A stretch of DNA of 64,000 bases from Lunularia cruciata. Taxonomy: Eukaryota > Streptophyta > Marchantiopsida > Lunulariales > Lunulariaceae. Each line of letters begins with the position of its first letter. The first letter of the stretch is position 1. This document shows, piece after piece, positions 39,567 to 49,690 of this stretch. Under the pieces are notes generated by a model. It did not search any database. It saw only the letters and a program-made list of their open reading frames with translations, and was not told where the DNA came from. The translations under genes were made by a program, and so were the position numbers. The DNA lies in contig OX419755.1 in assembly GCA_948567375.1 (NCBI GenBank), forward strand, positions 8,995,001-9,059,000, read 5' to 3'.

Positions 39567-39746
39567 ATGGATCTGAATGTACAAAATCCTCACCCTTTCA
39601 ACACGCAAGTAGAAATCCATTATGTGGTTAGACCAAAAGTGATGTTTAGGGATTTTGTAGTCCACAATTTTGGTGAGGAATATTATCAATGGGTGATATC
39701 CTTTGAGGTACCAATGGTAGTTCTATTAGTTTGTGCTCCCTCCTAA
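39567..39746 (+). CDS. Pre-gag small ORF, unit 2 (element A1)
   Basis: A 59-residue frame that begins 4 bases after unit 1. It contains NPHPFNTQVEI, PKVMFRDFVVHNFGEEYY and VPMVVLLV. The pattern NP-P...F..F...FG..(F/Y)...I....P..(I/V)L matches the family-B pre-gag frame and, less closely, unit 1. I infer a duplicated small domain. The matching stretch in A2 (60812-61015) has two internal stops. Confidence 0.5.
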   Translation: MDLNVQNPHPFNTQVEIHYVVRPKVMFRDFVVHNFGEEYYQWVISFEVPMVVLLVCAPS

Positions 39747-39810
39747 GTGATCATATTACCCTCTATTGAAGTAGTAAATAGCAATTGAACATTGGCCATG
39801 TGTAGGAATC

Positions 39811-40811
39811 ATGGATCCACAACAAGAGTTGATGCAAGGAATGCAGGTGATATTGAACAAGTTTTGAAAGATCAAGATGCCCATGGAGAAATTTCAGAGT
39901 CAAGTATGTACCATCAAGAATGATCAAGTAATGCAAGCAAGGGAGCCATTCCAACAACTAACACCAATGATCAAAGTACATAGAGAGTTACTCATGCCAA
40001 GGACATTGATCATAGTCAACAACCAAGCCACATTGTTACTACAAATAAAAAAGACTTGCAACATTGAGCTATACAAGGAAAAATGTTCCATGGGAGTTGT
40101 GGAAAATCAGATTTTCAAGAATGAATTGATATCTTTGATTGTTCAAAACTGAGATCATTGATCATTCCGTAGGGGTGTTTGCGTGTGGGTACTTGACCGA
40201 TAAGCCCCTCACATGGTATGATGATTGTGAATGATCATTATTGGTAGAAGGAAGAGAGGTCACTTGGACAGCTAGGCAAGAAGGGCTGCTCAAGAATTTC
40301 CAATATGTGGATTTTGTGCAAATGGCCCAAACCAAACTTTAGGAGTTGAAGTAGCAAAATAATATACAAGAATACATGGAGGTATTTCTTGATCTACATG
40401 TTGTGGTAGCCAATATGAGTCTAGCCAAAGCTCTTGATAATTTCAAAAGGGAATTAAAAAAGCAAATTTGTCAAGAGTTTAGGGTTTAGGGTAATGGTAC
40501 AAAATCCTTGCACTATTTTTGAAGCCATTGCTTGCGCTCAAAGAATAGCAAGGGTGCTTGGAGGAGGTAAAGCAATAATACTGATGCAAAATTATTGGGT
40601 TGAGACACACTATCTTGGAGGACCAGTTCCTATGGAATTGTGCAACATTTGGTTTTAAGACCAAGGAGCAATATCCCTCTAAGGAGAATGTAGACGGATC
40701 AAAGAAAGAAGAGAAGGAGTTCCATGAGGAGAAGAGGCTAGAGCAGACAACAACATTGCTATAATTGTGGCCAAATTGAGCACAAAACCATCAATTGCCA
40801 TGCTTGTCATC
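39811..40811 (+). pseudogene. gag of element A1, broken
   Basis: It begins ATGGATCCACAACAAGAG, as in A2. Recognisable parts are the NNIQEYMEVFLDL and ALDNFK stretches of the retrotransposon gag domain and a zinc knuckle C-X2-C-X4-H-X4-C (CYNCGQIEHKTINC) at 40757-40798. Several stops and frame changes occur. The end of the frame was split by insertion of B3. Confidence 0.82.
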
Positions 40812-40816
40812 TTAGA

Positions 40817-41227
40817 GGTAACAATATAGAGTTTAGCAACAAAGTTTGTTAGAGCTAATGAAGTAGTGAATAAGCCAAATTAGCCTAGAATATTCCAAAA
40901 GTATCTAGGAAGCTTCCTAGCTAGCTTAGCTTGCACCCCCAAGTAAGTAGCTTCTAGAAGGAAGCCTCTAGAAGCTTCCAACTAGCTTAGCTTGCAAGCC
41001 AAATAAGCAATTCTAAAAGGAAGCTTCTTGAGAAGCTTCTTGGTTAACTTGGCTTGCACTCCAAGAAAGTGGCTTAAGAAAGCTTCTTGAGAAGTTTCTT
41101 AAGAGCCTTGTATGCTCTCTATAAATACTAGAACCAAAGCTCATGCTATTTTGAGTTTATCCACATTCAAGTGTCCCAATGTGATCTTCCATTCTCCTAT
41201 TTCTCTCCTCTATCTTGGTCTTTTACA
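40817..41227 (+). repeat. 5' LTR of element B3 (411 bp)
   Basis: It starts GGTAACAATATAG (mutated TG) and ends GTCTTTTACA, followed by TTGGTATTAGAG, a primer-binding site one base away from the initiator-Met tRNA complement. The TATA box is TCTATAAATACTAG near 41120. The GAA/TTC blocks are partly preserved (CTCTAGAAGCTTCC). Confidence 0.86.
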
Positions 41228-41249
41228 TTGGTATTAGAGTAGGAATGGG

Positions 41250-41465
41250 ATGTATGGAATTTATGGACCACTAAATCCATCTCCCCCAAACCATTGGGAT
41301 TTTCATATCCAAGTATTACCCAAGCATTGTTTCACACGATTCATCACCTCATGCTTTGGGCAAGATTTTCTACATGCGATCACCTTGTTTGAAGAACCCT
41401 TGATACTTCCAATTGTAACTTATGGAGAACAACATACATACTGCATCTATGTGTTAATAAATTAG
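41250..41465 (+). CDS. Pre-gag small ORF (element B3)
   Basis: A 71-residue frame that has stayed open although the rest of this element is full of stops. It contains NHWDFHIQVLPKHCFTRF, FGQDFL and LILPIVTYGE, closely matching the B1 and B2 versions. The gag ATG lies about 33 bases after it. Function is unknown. Confidence 0.5.
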   Translation: MYGIYGPLNPSPPNHWDFHIQVLPKHCFTRFITSCFGQDFLHAITLFEEPLILPIVTYGEQHTYCIYVLIN

Positions 41466-41498
41466 ATAATTGGGAGTAGTGGGATAGAGTAGTAGCCA

Positions 41499-43677
41499 TG
41501 GCGGCAATACCCGACATTATCATTACTATGCAACAACAAATCAAGCACCTTACTCAATTGTTGGATGAACAAGACCATCAATGACAAGAACTTATAGAGA
41601 GAGCACCAATTCAAGATGAAGAAGATTGAATCCGATTTCCAAAACCCAAGGTGTTTGAAGGCAAGAATCTCCCAAGCACAGTGAAGAATTTTGTGTTTAA
41701 CTACAAACATTACTTTAAAGCTATCAATCTTCAAGATGAATGGAAACAAATTCTCTTGGCTTCTAGCCAATTGGATGGCGTTGCAAAACTTTAGTGGCAA
41801 TTCCAAGTGGAGCAAGCTGAACAACAAATTGTTGCACCAATCTTGATGTGAGAAAAATTCAAGAATGCAATACTTGGTCAATTTAAAGTTATAAATGCCA
41901 TAGGAGCCACACTAGATAAGTCGGCAAAGTTGAAGCAGATTGGCTTTATAAGGAGCTACATCACGCAATTTCAAAACATCATCATACAAATTATAGATAT
42001 ACAAGAAGGTGAATTTTTGGATCCATTTGTGAAGGGCTTGAAGTCATGAACTAAATTGGAGGTGACCATGCGGGAGCCACAAAATGTGGAAGAAACCATG
42101 TAGTTGGTTGAGTGCTTTGATTCCTTGGTTGCAACAACTTGGTCTTGACCTGACCTACATAGAACCTACTAATACACTACACACGGGTGGAGGAATTGGC
42201 ACCAATGGAGATCTATTCTATCCAATGAAGACCACTTGGTATAGCGGATAGAGAAAGATTACGACAAAATAATGGTTGTTTTTATTGTGGCCAAGTTGGA
42301 CATCACATTGTTTAATGTCAATTTAAGAATGGGTAATCTTGATAAATTTCCCAAATGGAGTCTGTGGAGCACATTGATTAGGGAAATTATGAATCTTAGT
42401 AGGAAATTTTGAGCCACATGCTGGGAACTTGATTAGTTCCAATGAGATTGAAGGCTCAACCTATGCAAGTTTGCTTCACTTGCAAGGTACAAGATCTAAT
42501 CGTGGTTGTAGGATTTTGGTTGATTTTGGAAGTTCAAAGAATTGTATGTTTATGCAATTAGCAAAAAAATTGAGTATTCCTATCAAGCCAATAATTGAAA
42601 GTAGATTGATGATGGCGGATGATAGAAAGGGTTTTGCATTTTGTACCTTGTATCCTATTACCTTCAAGACTAGAAAGGAGTATTTGGAGTGTATGAGGTT
42701 TGTAGTGGCACCTCTACACTATGATTTAGTTCTAAGACTACCTTGGCTTGAACGTCATAAGGTTCACTTTGATTGGACCCGACAACAAATTCAATTACAA
42801 CACCAAGGTAAGAATTTATGATTAAGTTGTTTGGGACCTTTGAGTAAGACACCTAAGAATAGCCAATCCCAAGATGTGAAGTTTGTAAAGAAAGCAACTA
42901 TAGAGCAAGCTTTGAAGGAAGAGAAGTCTCGAGATAGGAAGTTTGTAAGGAAAGCAGCCATAGAGCAAGCCTTGAAGGAAGTGAAGTCCCAAGGTGGGAA
43001 GTTTGTCAAGAAAGCAGCCATAGAGCAAACCTTGAAAGAAGATAGGTCCCTAGATGGGAAGTTTGTTAGTGAAGAAACTATAGAGCAAACTTTGGAAGAA
43101 GATAAGTCTATTTTTATGGTGTGGATCAAGTTGATTGCACAAGGAGAATATGAGGAGAGTTAGGAACCTCATTGAGCAATGGTTGATCAAATAGTTTAGG
43201 AGTTTACGGATGTGATTCTGAATGATCTACCAAAGGGATTACCCTTTATCTTGGTATGCCCTTCAAGATTGAGTTATTACCAAGGAGTACTCTAGTGAGA
43301 AGACCAATCTATTTGTTCTCACCAAAGAAGTTGGAGGAGTTGCAAACAACACTCACGGAACTATAAGAGAAGGATTTCATACAATATAGTACATCTCCTT
43401 GGGGAGCACCAATACTATTGGTTCCAAGGAAGGATGGAGGCTTTAGTTTTATATTGATTATTGTGGGCTCAATAAATAAACAATGAAGAATGCATACCAC
43501 TTGCCTTGAATTGATGACTTGCTTGATCAATTGAGTGGAGCACAATACTACTCTAAGTTAGATCTTTGCAATGGCTACTAGCAAATTCTTATTGATAGGG
43601 AGGATGTGCAAAAGATTACCTTTTGCACAAGGTATGGACGTTTTGAATGGAAAAATCTACCTTTTGGGGCCACTAAT
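41499..43677 (+). pseudogene. gag, protease and first part of RT, element B3
   Basis: gag starts at ATGGCGGCAATACC (41499). The protease stretch 42429-42821 is open for 130 codons but its active site reads LVDFGSSKN, with Phe replacing the usual Ser or Thr in D-S/T-G. Four 60-bp spacer repeats follow (42867-43106). The reverse transcriptase begins near 43200 and is cut by B2 after the stretch encoding FEWKNLPFG. Stops occur in gag and in reverse transcriptase. Confidence 0.85.
42867..43106 (+). repeat. Four in-frame 60-bp repeats (protease-RT spacer, B3)
   Basis: Units start at 42867, 42927, 42987 and 43047. Each encodes 20 residues of the pattern S-x-x-x-K-F-V-x-x-x-x-I-E-Q-x-L-x-E. Corresponding arrays have two units in B0 (1961-2080), three in B1 (50103-50282) and three in B2 (47084-47263, minus). 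Confidence 0.93.
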
Positions 43678-44103
43678 TGTAAAAGACCGAATCCGAGGAG
43701 AGAAATAGGAGAATGGAAACTCACATTGGGACACTTGAATGAGGGAAAACTCCAAATGCCTAGCATGAGCTTTGGCTTTGGTATTTATAGGTAGCATACA
43801 AGGCCCTTGAGAAGCTTCTCAAGAAGCTTCCTCAAGCCGCTTTCTTAGAGTGCAAGCCAAGTTAACTAGGAAGCTTCTCAAGAAGCTTCCTTCTAGAAGC
43901 CGCCTACTTGGCGTGCAAGCTAAGCTAGTTGGAAGCTTCTAGAAGCTTCCTTCTAAAAGCTACTTACTTAAGGTGCAAGCTAAGCTAACCAGGAAGCTTC
44001 CCAAGAAGCTTCCTAGATACTTCCGGAATATTCTAGGCTAATTTGTTTGATGTGCTACTTCGTGAGCCCGACTGACTTTGTCGCTAAACTCCATATTGTT
44101 ACA
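43678..44103 (-). repeat. 3' LTR of element B2 (426 bp)
   Basis: On the plus strand it reads TGTAAAAGACC to ATTGTTACA, the inverse of family B. Perfect GAA/TTC ladders are kept at 43932-43949 (four units) and 44021-44033 (three units). Confidence 0.93.
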
Positions 44104-44169
44104 TATTCCCCCGCCGCTAGTTGGTGACATCCTCGTCGCCAGTGAAGCTTCGAATTCCTGGATGGCCGT

Positions 44170-47100
44170 CTATGCATTTTGGAGGTGAGAAAGAGGTTCC
44201 CATGTGGCATCATGAAGGGGATACCCTTTCCAAAGGACCTTGTTCTCCGTATGTTGGCGACGGCCTCGTTGAATGTCGCGACGTGCAAGGATACGATCAA
44301 CTTTGTACTCCTCATGATCATTGATAGGGATAGGAAGAGGGGGAGGTTGGACTTGAGAGGAAAAGGAAGAGGGGTTAGGAACAAAGGGTTTCAACTTAGA
44401 AACATGAAAGACAGGATGGATATGCATGTGACAAGGCAAGGCAAGACGATAAGCAACAAGAGAGACAATTTGGGTGTTATCAAAGCGTCCTATCCAATTA
44501 GGGGCAAGTTTACAAACTTGGGTATCGAGTGGGAGAGGGAGGTTACTAGAGGATAGCATGACTTTATCACCGACTTCAAAGGTGAGATCTTGGTGATGGT
44601 GGTCCGCATATTGTTTTTGGCGATTCTGAGCAACAAGGAGGTGAGATTTGGCTTGTTGGAGAGATTGGGATATAGTGGTCAAGAATGTGGAATTATGAGG
44701 AACCTAAGATGGAGGGGGAGCAAGAAGAGAATCTGGAACAAGCGGATCTTGGCCAAAATTGAGAAAGAAAGGAGAGAATCCGGTGCTTGCTTGTTTGGAA
44801 TTGTTGTAGGCAAATTTGGCAACGGTAAGACATTCATCCCAATTGGTATGGTGGACATTGACAAAGGCATGCAACATATCCTCCAATGTACGATTGCACG
44901 TTTGGTTTGTCCATCAATTTGAGGATGATATGCCGTGGACAAAGCAAGCTTGGTGCCGAGTATCTAAAAGAGTGCTTGCCAAAACTTCCTGATAAAGCAA
45001 GGGTCACGGTTGGAGATGAGTACGTGTGGCATTCCATGATGCTTGAAGACATTGTCGAGTAGATTTGCGCTAAGGTTGGAGCATCCACGGTATCACAGGT
45101 TGGTGCCAAGTGGATTTGCTTACTAAGCTTATCCACAAACACCACTATGGCGGTGTGTCCTTGTTTTGTCTTTGGCAAGGATATGATGAGATCCAAGTTC
45201 ACATGCTCCCAACGAGCTAATGGAATGGCAAGCGGTTGAAGGAGTCCACCCGGCTTCTGGTTGCTGGCCTTGTTACGTTGGCAGCTCTCACACAATTGGA
45301 CAAATTCTCAAACATCTCGTGTCATGTTGGGCCACCACCATTGACATTGGAGGGTACCCAAGGTCTTGTCCACACCCATGTGACCAGCAATGGGTAAATC
45401 ATGGGCTTCTTGAAAGCGCACAAGTTGAAGATCACTTTTGGCTACAACATAGATCCGGTCCGCATGGAATAGAAGGCCTTCCTTGAAGGAGAAGGTGTTG
45501 TTCTCCTTGTCACCTGTTGTTAGCCGACCATGTACCATTTGGAAGAAGGGATCTTGCTGTAGAGCTAACCGAAACTTGTTATGAATCTTGGGATCAAGTG
45601 ACATCGTCGTAATTGCTACCGTGATGAGAGGAAGAGACTTCAAATCAGGTCGTCGTGATAGAACATTAGGGATGACATGGAACCGACCTGGTTTGTACTC
45701 AAGTTTGATGTCGAACAATTGGAGTTGCTCTTCCCATCGATGATGTCGACTCTTCATGTGCTCTAGGTGTAAGATCTGCAACAATGGCTTGTGATTAGTT
45801 CACATGATCACTTGTTTTCCCAAGAGATAATACCTCCATACCTTGGTGGCATATACCATTGCAAGTTGTTCCCAATCTCAAGCAGAGTAATTTCTTTCAG
45901 TTGTATTTAGTCGGTGAGACACAAAGGCAATAGGATGTAGTCTATCTGGAAATTCTTGTTGCAACACAACTCCAATTGCAAAGTTAGAAGCATCAAAATC
46001 AACCACACAAGGTAGTTGAGGATCATATGGTTGAAGAATGGGTCTTGAAGACACCATATGCTTTAACTTCTGGAATGCTTCTTCATGCTTAGTGGTTCAT
46101 TGGAAGCTCGAGTTCTTTCCCAAGAGGTCAATCAATGGTGCAACCACGTGAGCATAATAGTGGATGAACCGTCGGTAAAAACTAGCCAATCCATTGAATG
46201 CTCGTACTTTGGTAGCATCCTTTGGGGTAGGCCAATCAGTAATGGCCTTGATCTTCTCTTCTTCCATCTTGATCCCCTTTGATGAGATCTTATGACCCAA
46301 GAAGGTAACCTCCTTTTGCCAAAAAGCACACTTTGACTTCTTGCAGTAAAATTTCCACTGTTGTAGTCGTCTTAGGACTTCTCGCACATGATTCCTATGT
46401 TCTGCTTCTGTCTTACTATAGATTAAAATATCATCTAAGAATACTACCACGGACTGAGCCAATAGTCCCTCCAACACCCAATGCATCTGATCCATGAAGA
46501 CTATTGGAGCATTAGTGAGTCCGAAAGGTAGAACTCTCCACTCAAAATGTCCATACCTTGTGCAAAAGGCAGTCTTTTGCTTGTCCTCTCCTTCAATAGG
46601 AATTTGCCAATAGCCACTACGAAGATCTAGCTTGGAAAAGTAGCGTGCTCCACTTAATTGATCAAGTAGGTCATCGATCCAAGGCAAGGGATATGCATTC
46701 TTCACAGTTTGCTTATTGAGCTCACGGTAATCAATACAGAAACAAAGTCCTCCATCCTTCTTTGGAACAAATAGTACCAGTGCTCCCCATGGAAAGGTAC
46801 TGTGTCATATGAAATCCTTCTCCAACGACTTTGTAAGTGTTGTTTGCAACTCCTCCAACTCCTTTGGTGAGAGCCGATAGATTGGTCTACTCATTGGAGT
46901 ACTCCCTGGCAATAACTCGATCTTGAAAGGCATACCTCGATCAAAGAGTAATCCCTTTGGCAGATCATCCGAAAACACATCTGCAAACTCCTGAACTATC
47001 CGATCAACCATTGCTTGATGCGGCACTTGGCCCTCCTCAGATTGTTCTTGTGCAATCGGCTTGATCCACACTGCGAATACAGACTTATCTTCCTCCAAAG

Positions 47101-47701
47101 CTTGCTCTATGGCTACTTCATTAACAAACTTCTCTTCTAGGGACTCATCTCTCTTCCAAGATTGCTCCATGGTTGCCTTCTTGGCAAACTTCCCATATTG
47201 GGACTCATCTCTCTTCCAGATTTGCTCTATGGCTACCTTCGTAACAAACTTCCCATCTTGGGACTGACTATTCTTAGGTGTCTTACTCAAAGATGCCAGA
47301 CAACCTAATCAGAAATTCCTACCTTGGTGTTGTACTTGAATTTGACGTCGGGTCCAATTGAATTGAACCTTATGACGTTCAAGCCAAGGTAGACCCAAAA
47401 TGATATCATAGTGTAGAGGTGCCACTACAAACCTCATACACTCCAAATACTCCTTCCCAATCTTGAAGGTAACAAGATGCGAGGTGCGGAATGCGGAACC
47501 TTTTCTACCATCCGCCATCATCAAACTACTTCCAATCACTAGCTTGATAGGAATACCCAATTCCTTTGCTACTTGCATAGACATGCAATTCTTTGAGCTT
47601 CCAGAATCAACCAAAATCCTACAACCCCGATTAGATATCATACCTTGCAAGTGAAGTAGACTTTCATAGGTCAAGCCTTCAATCCCATTGGAACTAATCA
47701 A
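44170..47701 (-). pseudogene. pol of element B2: protease, RT, RNase H, integrase, chromodomain
   Basis: Read leftward. Protease is 47309-47701, with active site VDSGSSKN. The spacer with three 60-bp repeats (47084-47263) continues into the N-terminal part of reverse transcriptase (46805-47290). The reverse transcriptase palm (46097-46705) carries SKLDLRSGYWQI, LPFGLTNAP and the catalytic FLDD. RNase H has decayed; its tail and the integrase zinc region are in 45308-45784 (GHMGVDKT). The integrase core is in 44834-45295 and 44704-44886. The integrase C-terminus and chromodomain (VLWKGYPLHDATWEPLSHL) are in 44170-44682. The pieces are separated by stops and frame changes, so no full polyprotein can form. 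Confidence 0.9.
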
Positions 47702-48069
47702 GCTCCCAATAGGTGGGTCGAAATCTCCTACTAGGATTCCTTGTTTCCTTGATCATTCCGCTCCACAAACTCCACTTGGGCACCTTGTTGAGGTCATCCA
47801 TTCTTGAGTGGACATTTAGCAATGCGATGCCCCAACTGGCGACAATAAAAACAACCACCATTTTGTCGTAGTTTCTCCTGTCTGCCATGCCCAGTGGTCT
47901 TCGTTGAATTGCATCAATCTCCATTGGTGCTGGCTCCTCCACTTGTGTGTAGTGTATTGGTAGGCTTTGTGGGGGTCAAGGTCGAGACCAAGTTGTTGCC
48001 ACCAAGGAATCAAAACGTTTGGTGAACCGCATGGCCTCCTCCAAGTGTTGTGACTCTTGCATGGTTACC
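47694..48069 (-). pseudogene. C-terminal part of gag of element B2, with zinc knuckle
   Basis: The zinc knuckle CFYCRQLGHRIAKC (C-X2-C-X4-H-X4-C) at 47812-47853 is intact here, whereas in B1 the first Cys codon is changed. The upstream gag half lies beyond the B1 insertion, at 53658-54235. Confidence 0.85.
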
Positions 48070-48493
48070 TGTAACAATATGGAGTTTAGCGACAAAGTCG
48101 GTCGGGCTCACGAAGTAGCACATCAAACAAATTAGCCTAGAATATTCCGGAAGTATCTAGGAAGCTTCTTGGGAAGCTTCCCGGTTAGCTTAGCTTGCAC
48201 CTTAAGTAAGTAGCTTCTAGAAGGAAGCTTCTAGAAGCTTCCAACTAGCTTAGCTTGCACACCAAGTAGGCGACTTCTAGAAGAAGCTTCTTGAGAAGCT
48301 TCCTAGTTAACTTGGCTTGCACTCTAAGAAAGCGGCTTGAGGAAGCTTCTTGAGAAGCTTCTCAAGAGCCTTGTATGTACCTATAAATACCAAAGCCAAA
48401 GCTCATGCTAGGCATTTGGAGTTTTCCCTCATTCAAGTGTCCCAATGTGAGCTTTCATTCTCTTATTTCTCTCCTCGGTTTCGGTCTTTTACA
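48070..48493 (+). repeat. 5' LTR of element B1 (424 bp)
   Basis: It starts TGTAACAATATGG and ends GGTCTTTTACA. It differs from the 3' LTR at about 20 positions by eye, mostly transitions. Contains the heat-shock-like array and the TATA box described separately. Confidence 0.95.
48140..48389 (+). promoter_or_regulatory. Heat-shock-element-like array and TATA box in B1 LTR
   Basis: GAA/TTC blocks at exact 2-bp spacing occur at 48140-48152 (GAA, TTC, GAA) and 48224-48241 (GAA, TTC, GAA, TTC). Further pairs lie at 48162-48169, 48173-48180, 48215-48222, 48283-48290, 48342-48349 and 48354-48361. The last ends about 20 bp before TATAAATA at 48382-48389. This is the geometry bound by heat-shock factor trimers in other organisms. 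Heat response is inferred, not shown. Confidence 0.7.
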
Positions 48494-48494
48494 T

Positions 48495-48506
48495 TGGTAT
48501 CAGAGC
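48495..48506 (+). promoter_or_regulatory. Primer-binding site of B1 (initiator-Met tRNA)
   Basis: TGGTATCAGAGC starts two bases after the LTR. It is the complement of the 3' end of the plant initiator methionine tRNA, the usual primer of plant LTR retrotransposons. The same site occurs in B2 at 54478-54489 on the minus strand. Confidence 0.93.
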
Positions 48507-48515
48507 AGGAATGAG

Positions 48516-48731
48516 ATGGATGGAATTTATAGACCACCAAATCCACTTCCGCCAAACCATTGGGACTTTCATGTCCAGATATTACCAAAGCATCGTTTCA
48601 CACAATTCATCACTTCACGCTTTGGGCAGGATTTTCTACATATGATCACCGTGTCAGAGGAACCATTGATACTTCCAGTTGTAACTTATGGAGAACGGTG
48701 GACGTGTTGTATCTATGTGTTAATCAACTAG
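48516..48731 (+). CDS. Pre-gag small ORF (element B1)
   Basis: A 71-residue frame between the primer-binding site and gag, ending 32 bases before the gag ATG. It contains NHWDFHVQILPKHRFTQF, FGQDFLHMI and EEPLILPVVTYGERW. It is conserved in B2 (with one stop, and no stop before gag) and B3 and resembles a duplicated unit in family A. I recognise no known domain. It could be a leader peptide or a lost gag N-terminal extension. Confidence 0.55.
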   Translation: MDGIYRPPNPLPPNHWDFHVQILPKHRFTQFITSRFGQDFLHMITVSEEPLILPVVTYGERWTCCIYVLIN

Positions 48732-48763
48732 ATAAATTGAGGGTAGTGGAATATAGTAGTAGT

Positions 48764-49690
48764 GATGGCGGCAATACTAGATGTTATCCTTGCAATGCAA
48801 CAACAAATCGAGCATCTTACTCGATTGTTGGATGAACGCGACCAGCAACGACGAGAACAGATAGACAGAGCGCCAGTTCAAGATGGAGAAGATCACATTC
48901 AATTACCAAAATCCAAGGTGTTTGAAGGCAAGAATCTTCCAGGCACTGTGGAGAATTTTGTGTTTGACTGTGAAGGTTACTTTGAAGCCACCAATCTTCA
49001 AGACGAGCGGAAACAAATTCTCTTGGCTTCTAGCCAGTTGGATGGAGTGGCAAAACTTTGATGGCAATTCTGAGTAGAAAGAGCTGAACAACAAATTATT
49101 ACACCAATTTTTACATGGGCAGAATTCAAGGATGCAATACTTGGTCGATTTCAGACTATAAATGCCACCCGAGCTGCACGAGATAAATTGGCAGAGTTGA
49201 GGCAGATTGGCTCAGTGAGAAGCTACATCACACAATTTTAGAATATCATCATGCAAATTCCAGATATCCAAGAAGGTGAAGTTCTGGATCAATTTGTGTG
49301 AGGATTGAAGTCACAAACCAGATTGGAGGACACCATGCGAGAGCCACAGAATGTAGAAGAAGCCATGCAATTGGCTGAGCATTTTGATTCCTTAGTTGCG
49401 ACAACTTGGTCTCGACCTTGATCTACACAAAACCCACCAGTACCACGAGTGGAAGAACCGGTACCAATGGAGATTGATGCTATCCAACAAAGACCACTTG
49501 GCATAGCAGATAGAGAAAGATTATGACAAAATGGAGGTTTTTTTTATTGTCACCAGTTGGGGCATCGCATTGCTAAATGTCCACTCAAGAATGGACGACC
49601 TCGACAAGTTGCCCAAGTGGAGGTTGTGGAGCGGAATGATCAGGAAAACGAGGAATCCCAATAGGAGATTTTGAGCCGCCTATTGGGAGC
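48764..49690 (+). pseudogene. gag of element B1, with premature stops
   Basis: The start ATG opens a frame of 99 codons ending at 49061; the rest of gag continues in the same frame with further stops. Motifs are MQQQIEHLTRLLDERDQQ, LLASSQLDGVAKL and RDKLAELRQIGSVRSYIT of the retrotransposon gag domain. The zinc knuckle near 49548 has lost its first Cys (Phe instead). Most stops are TGA or TAG where sister copies have CGA, TGG or CAG, a pattern typical of methyl-cytosine deamination. Confidence 0.88.
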
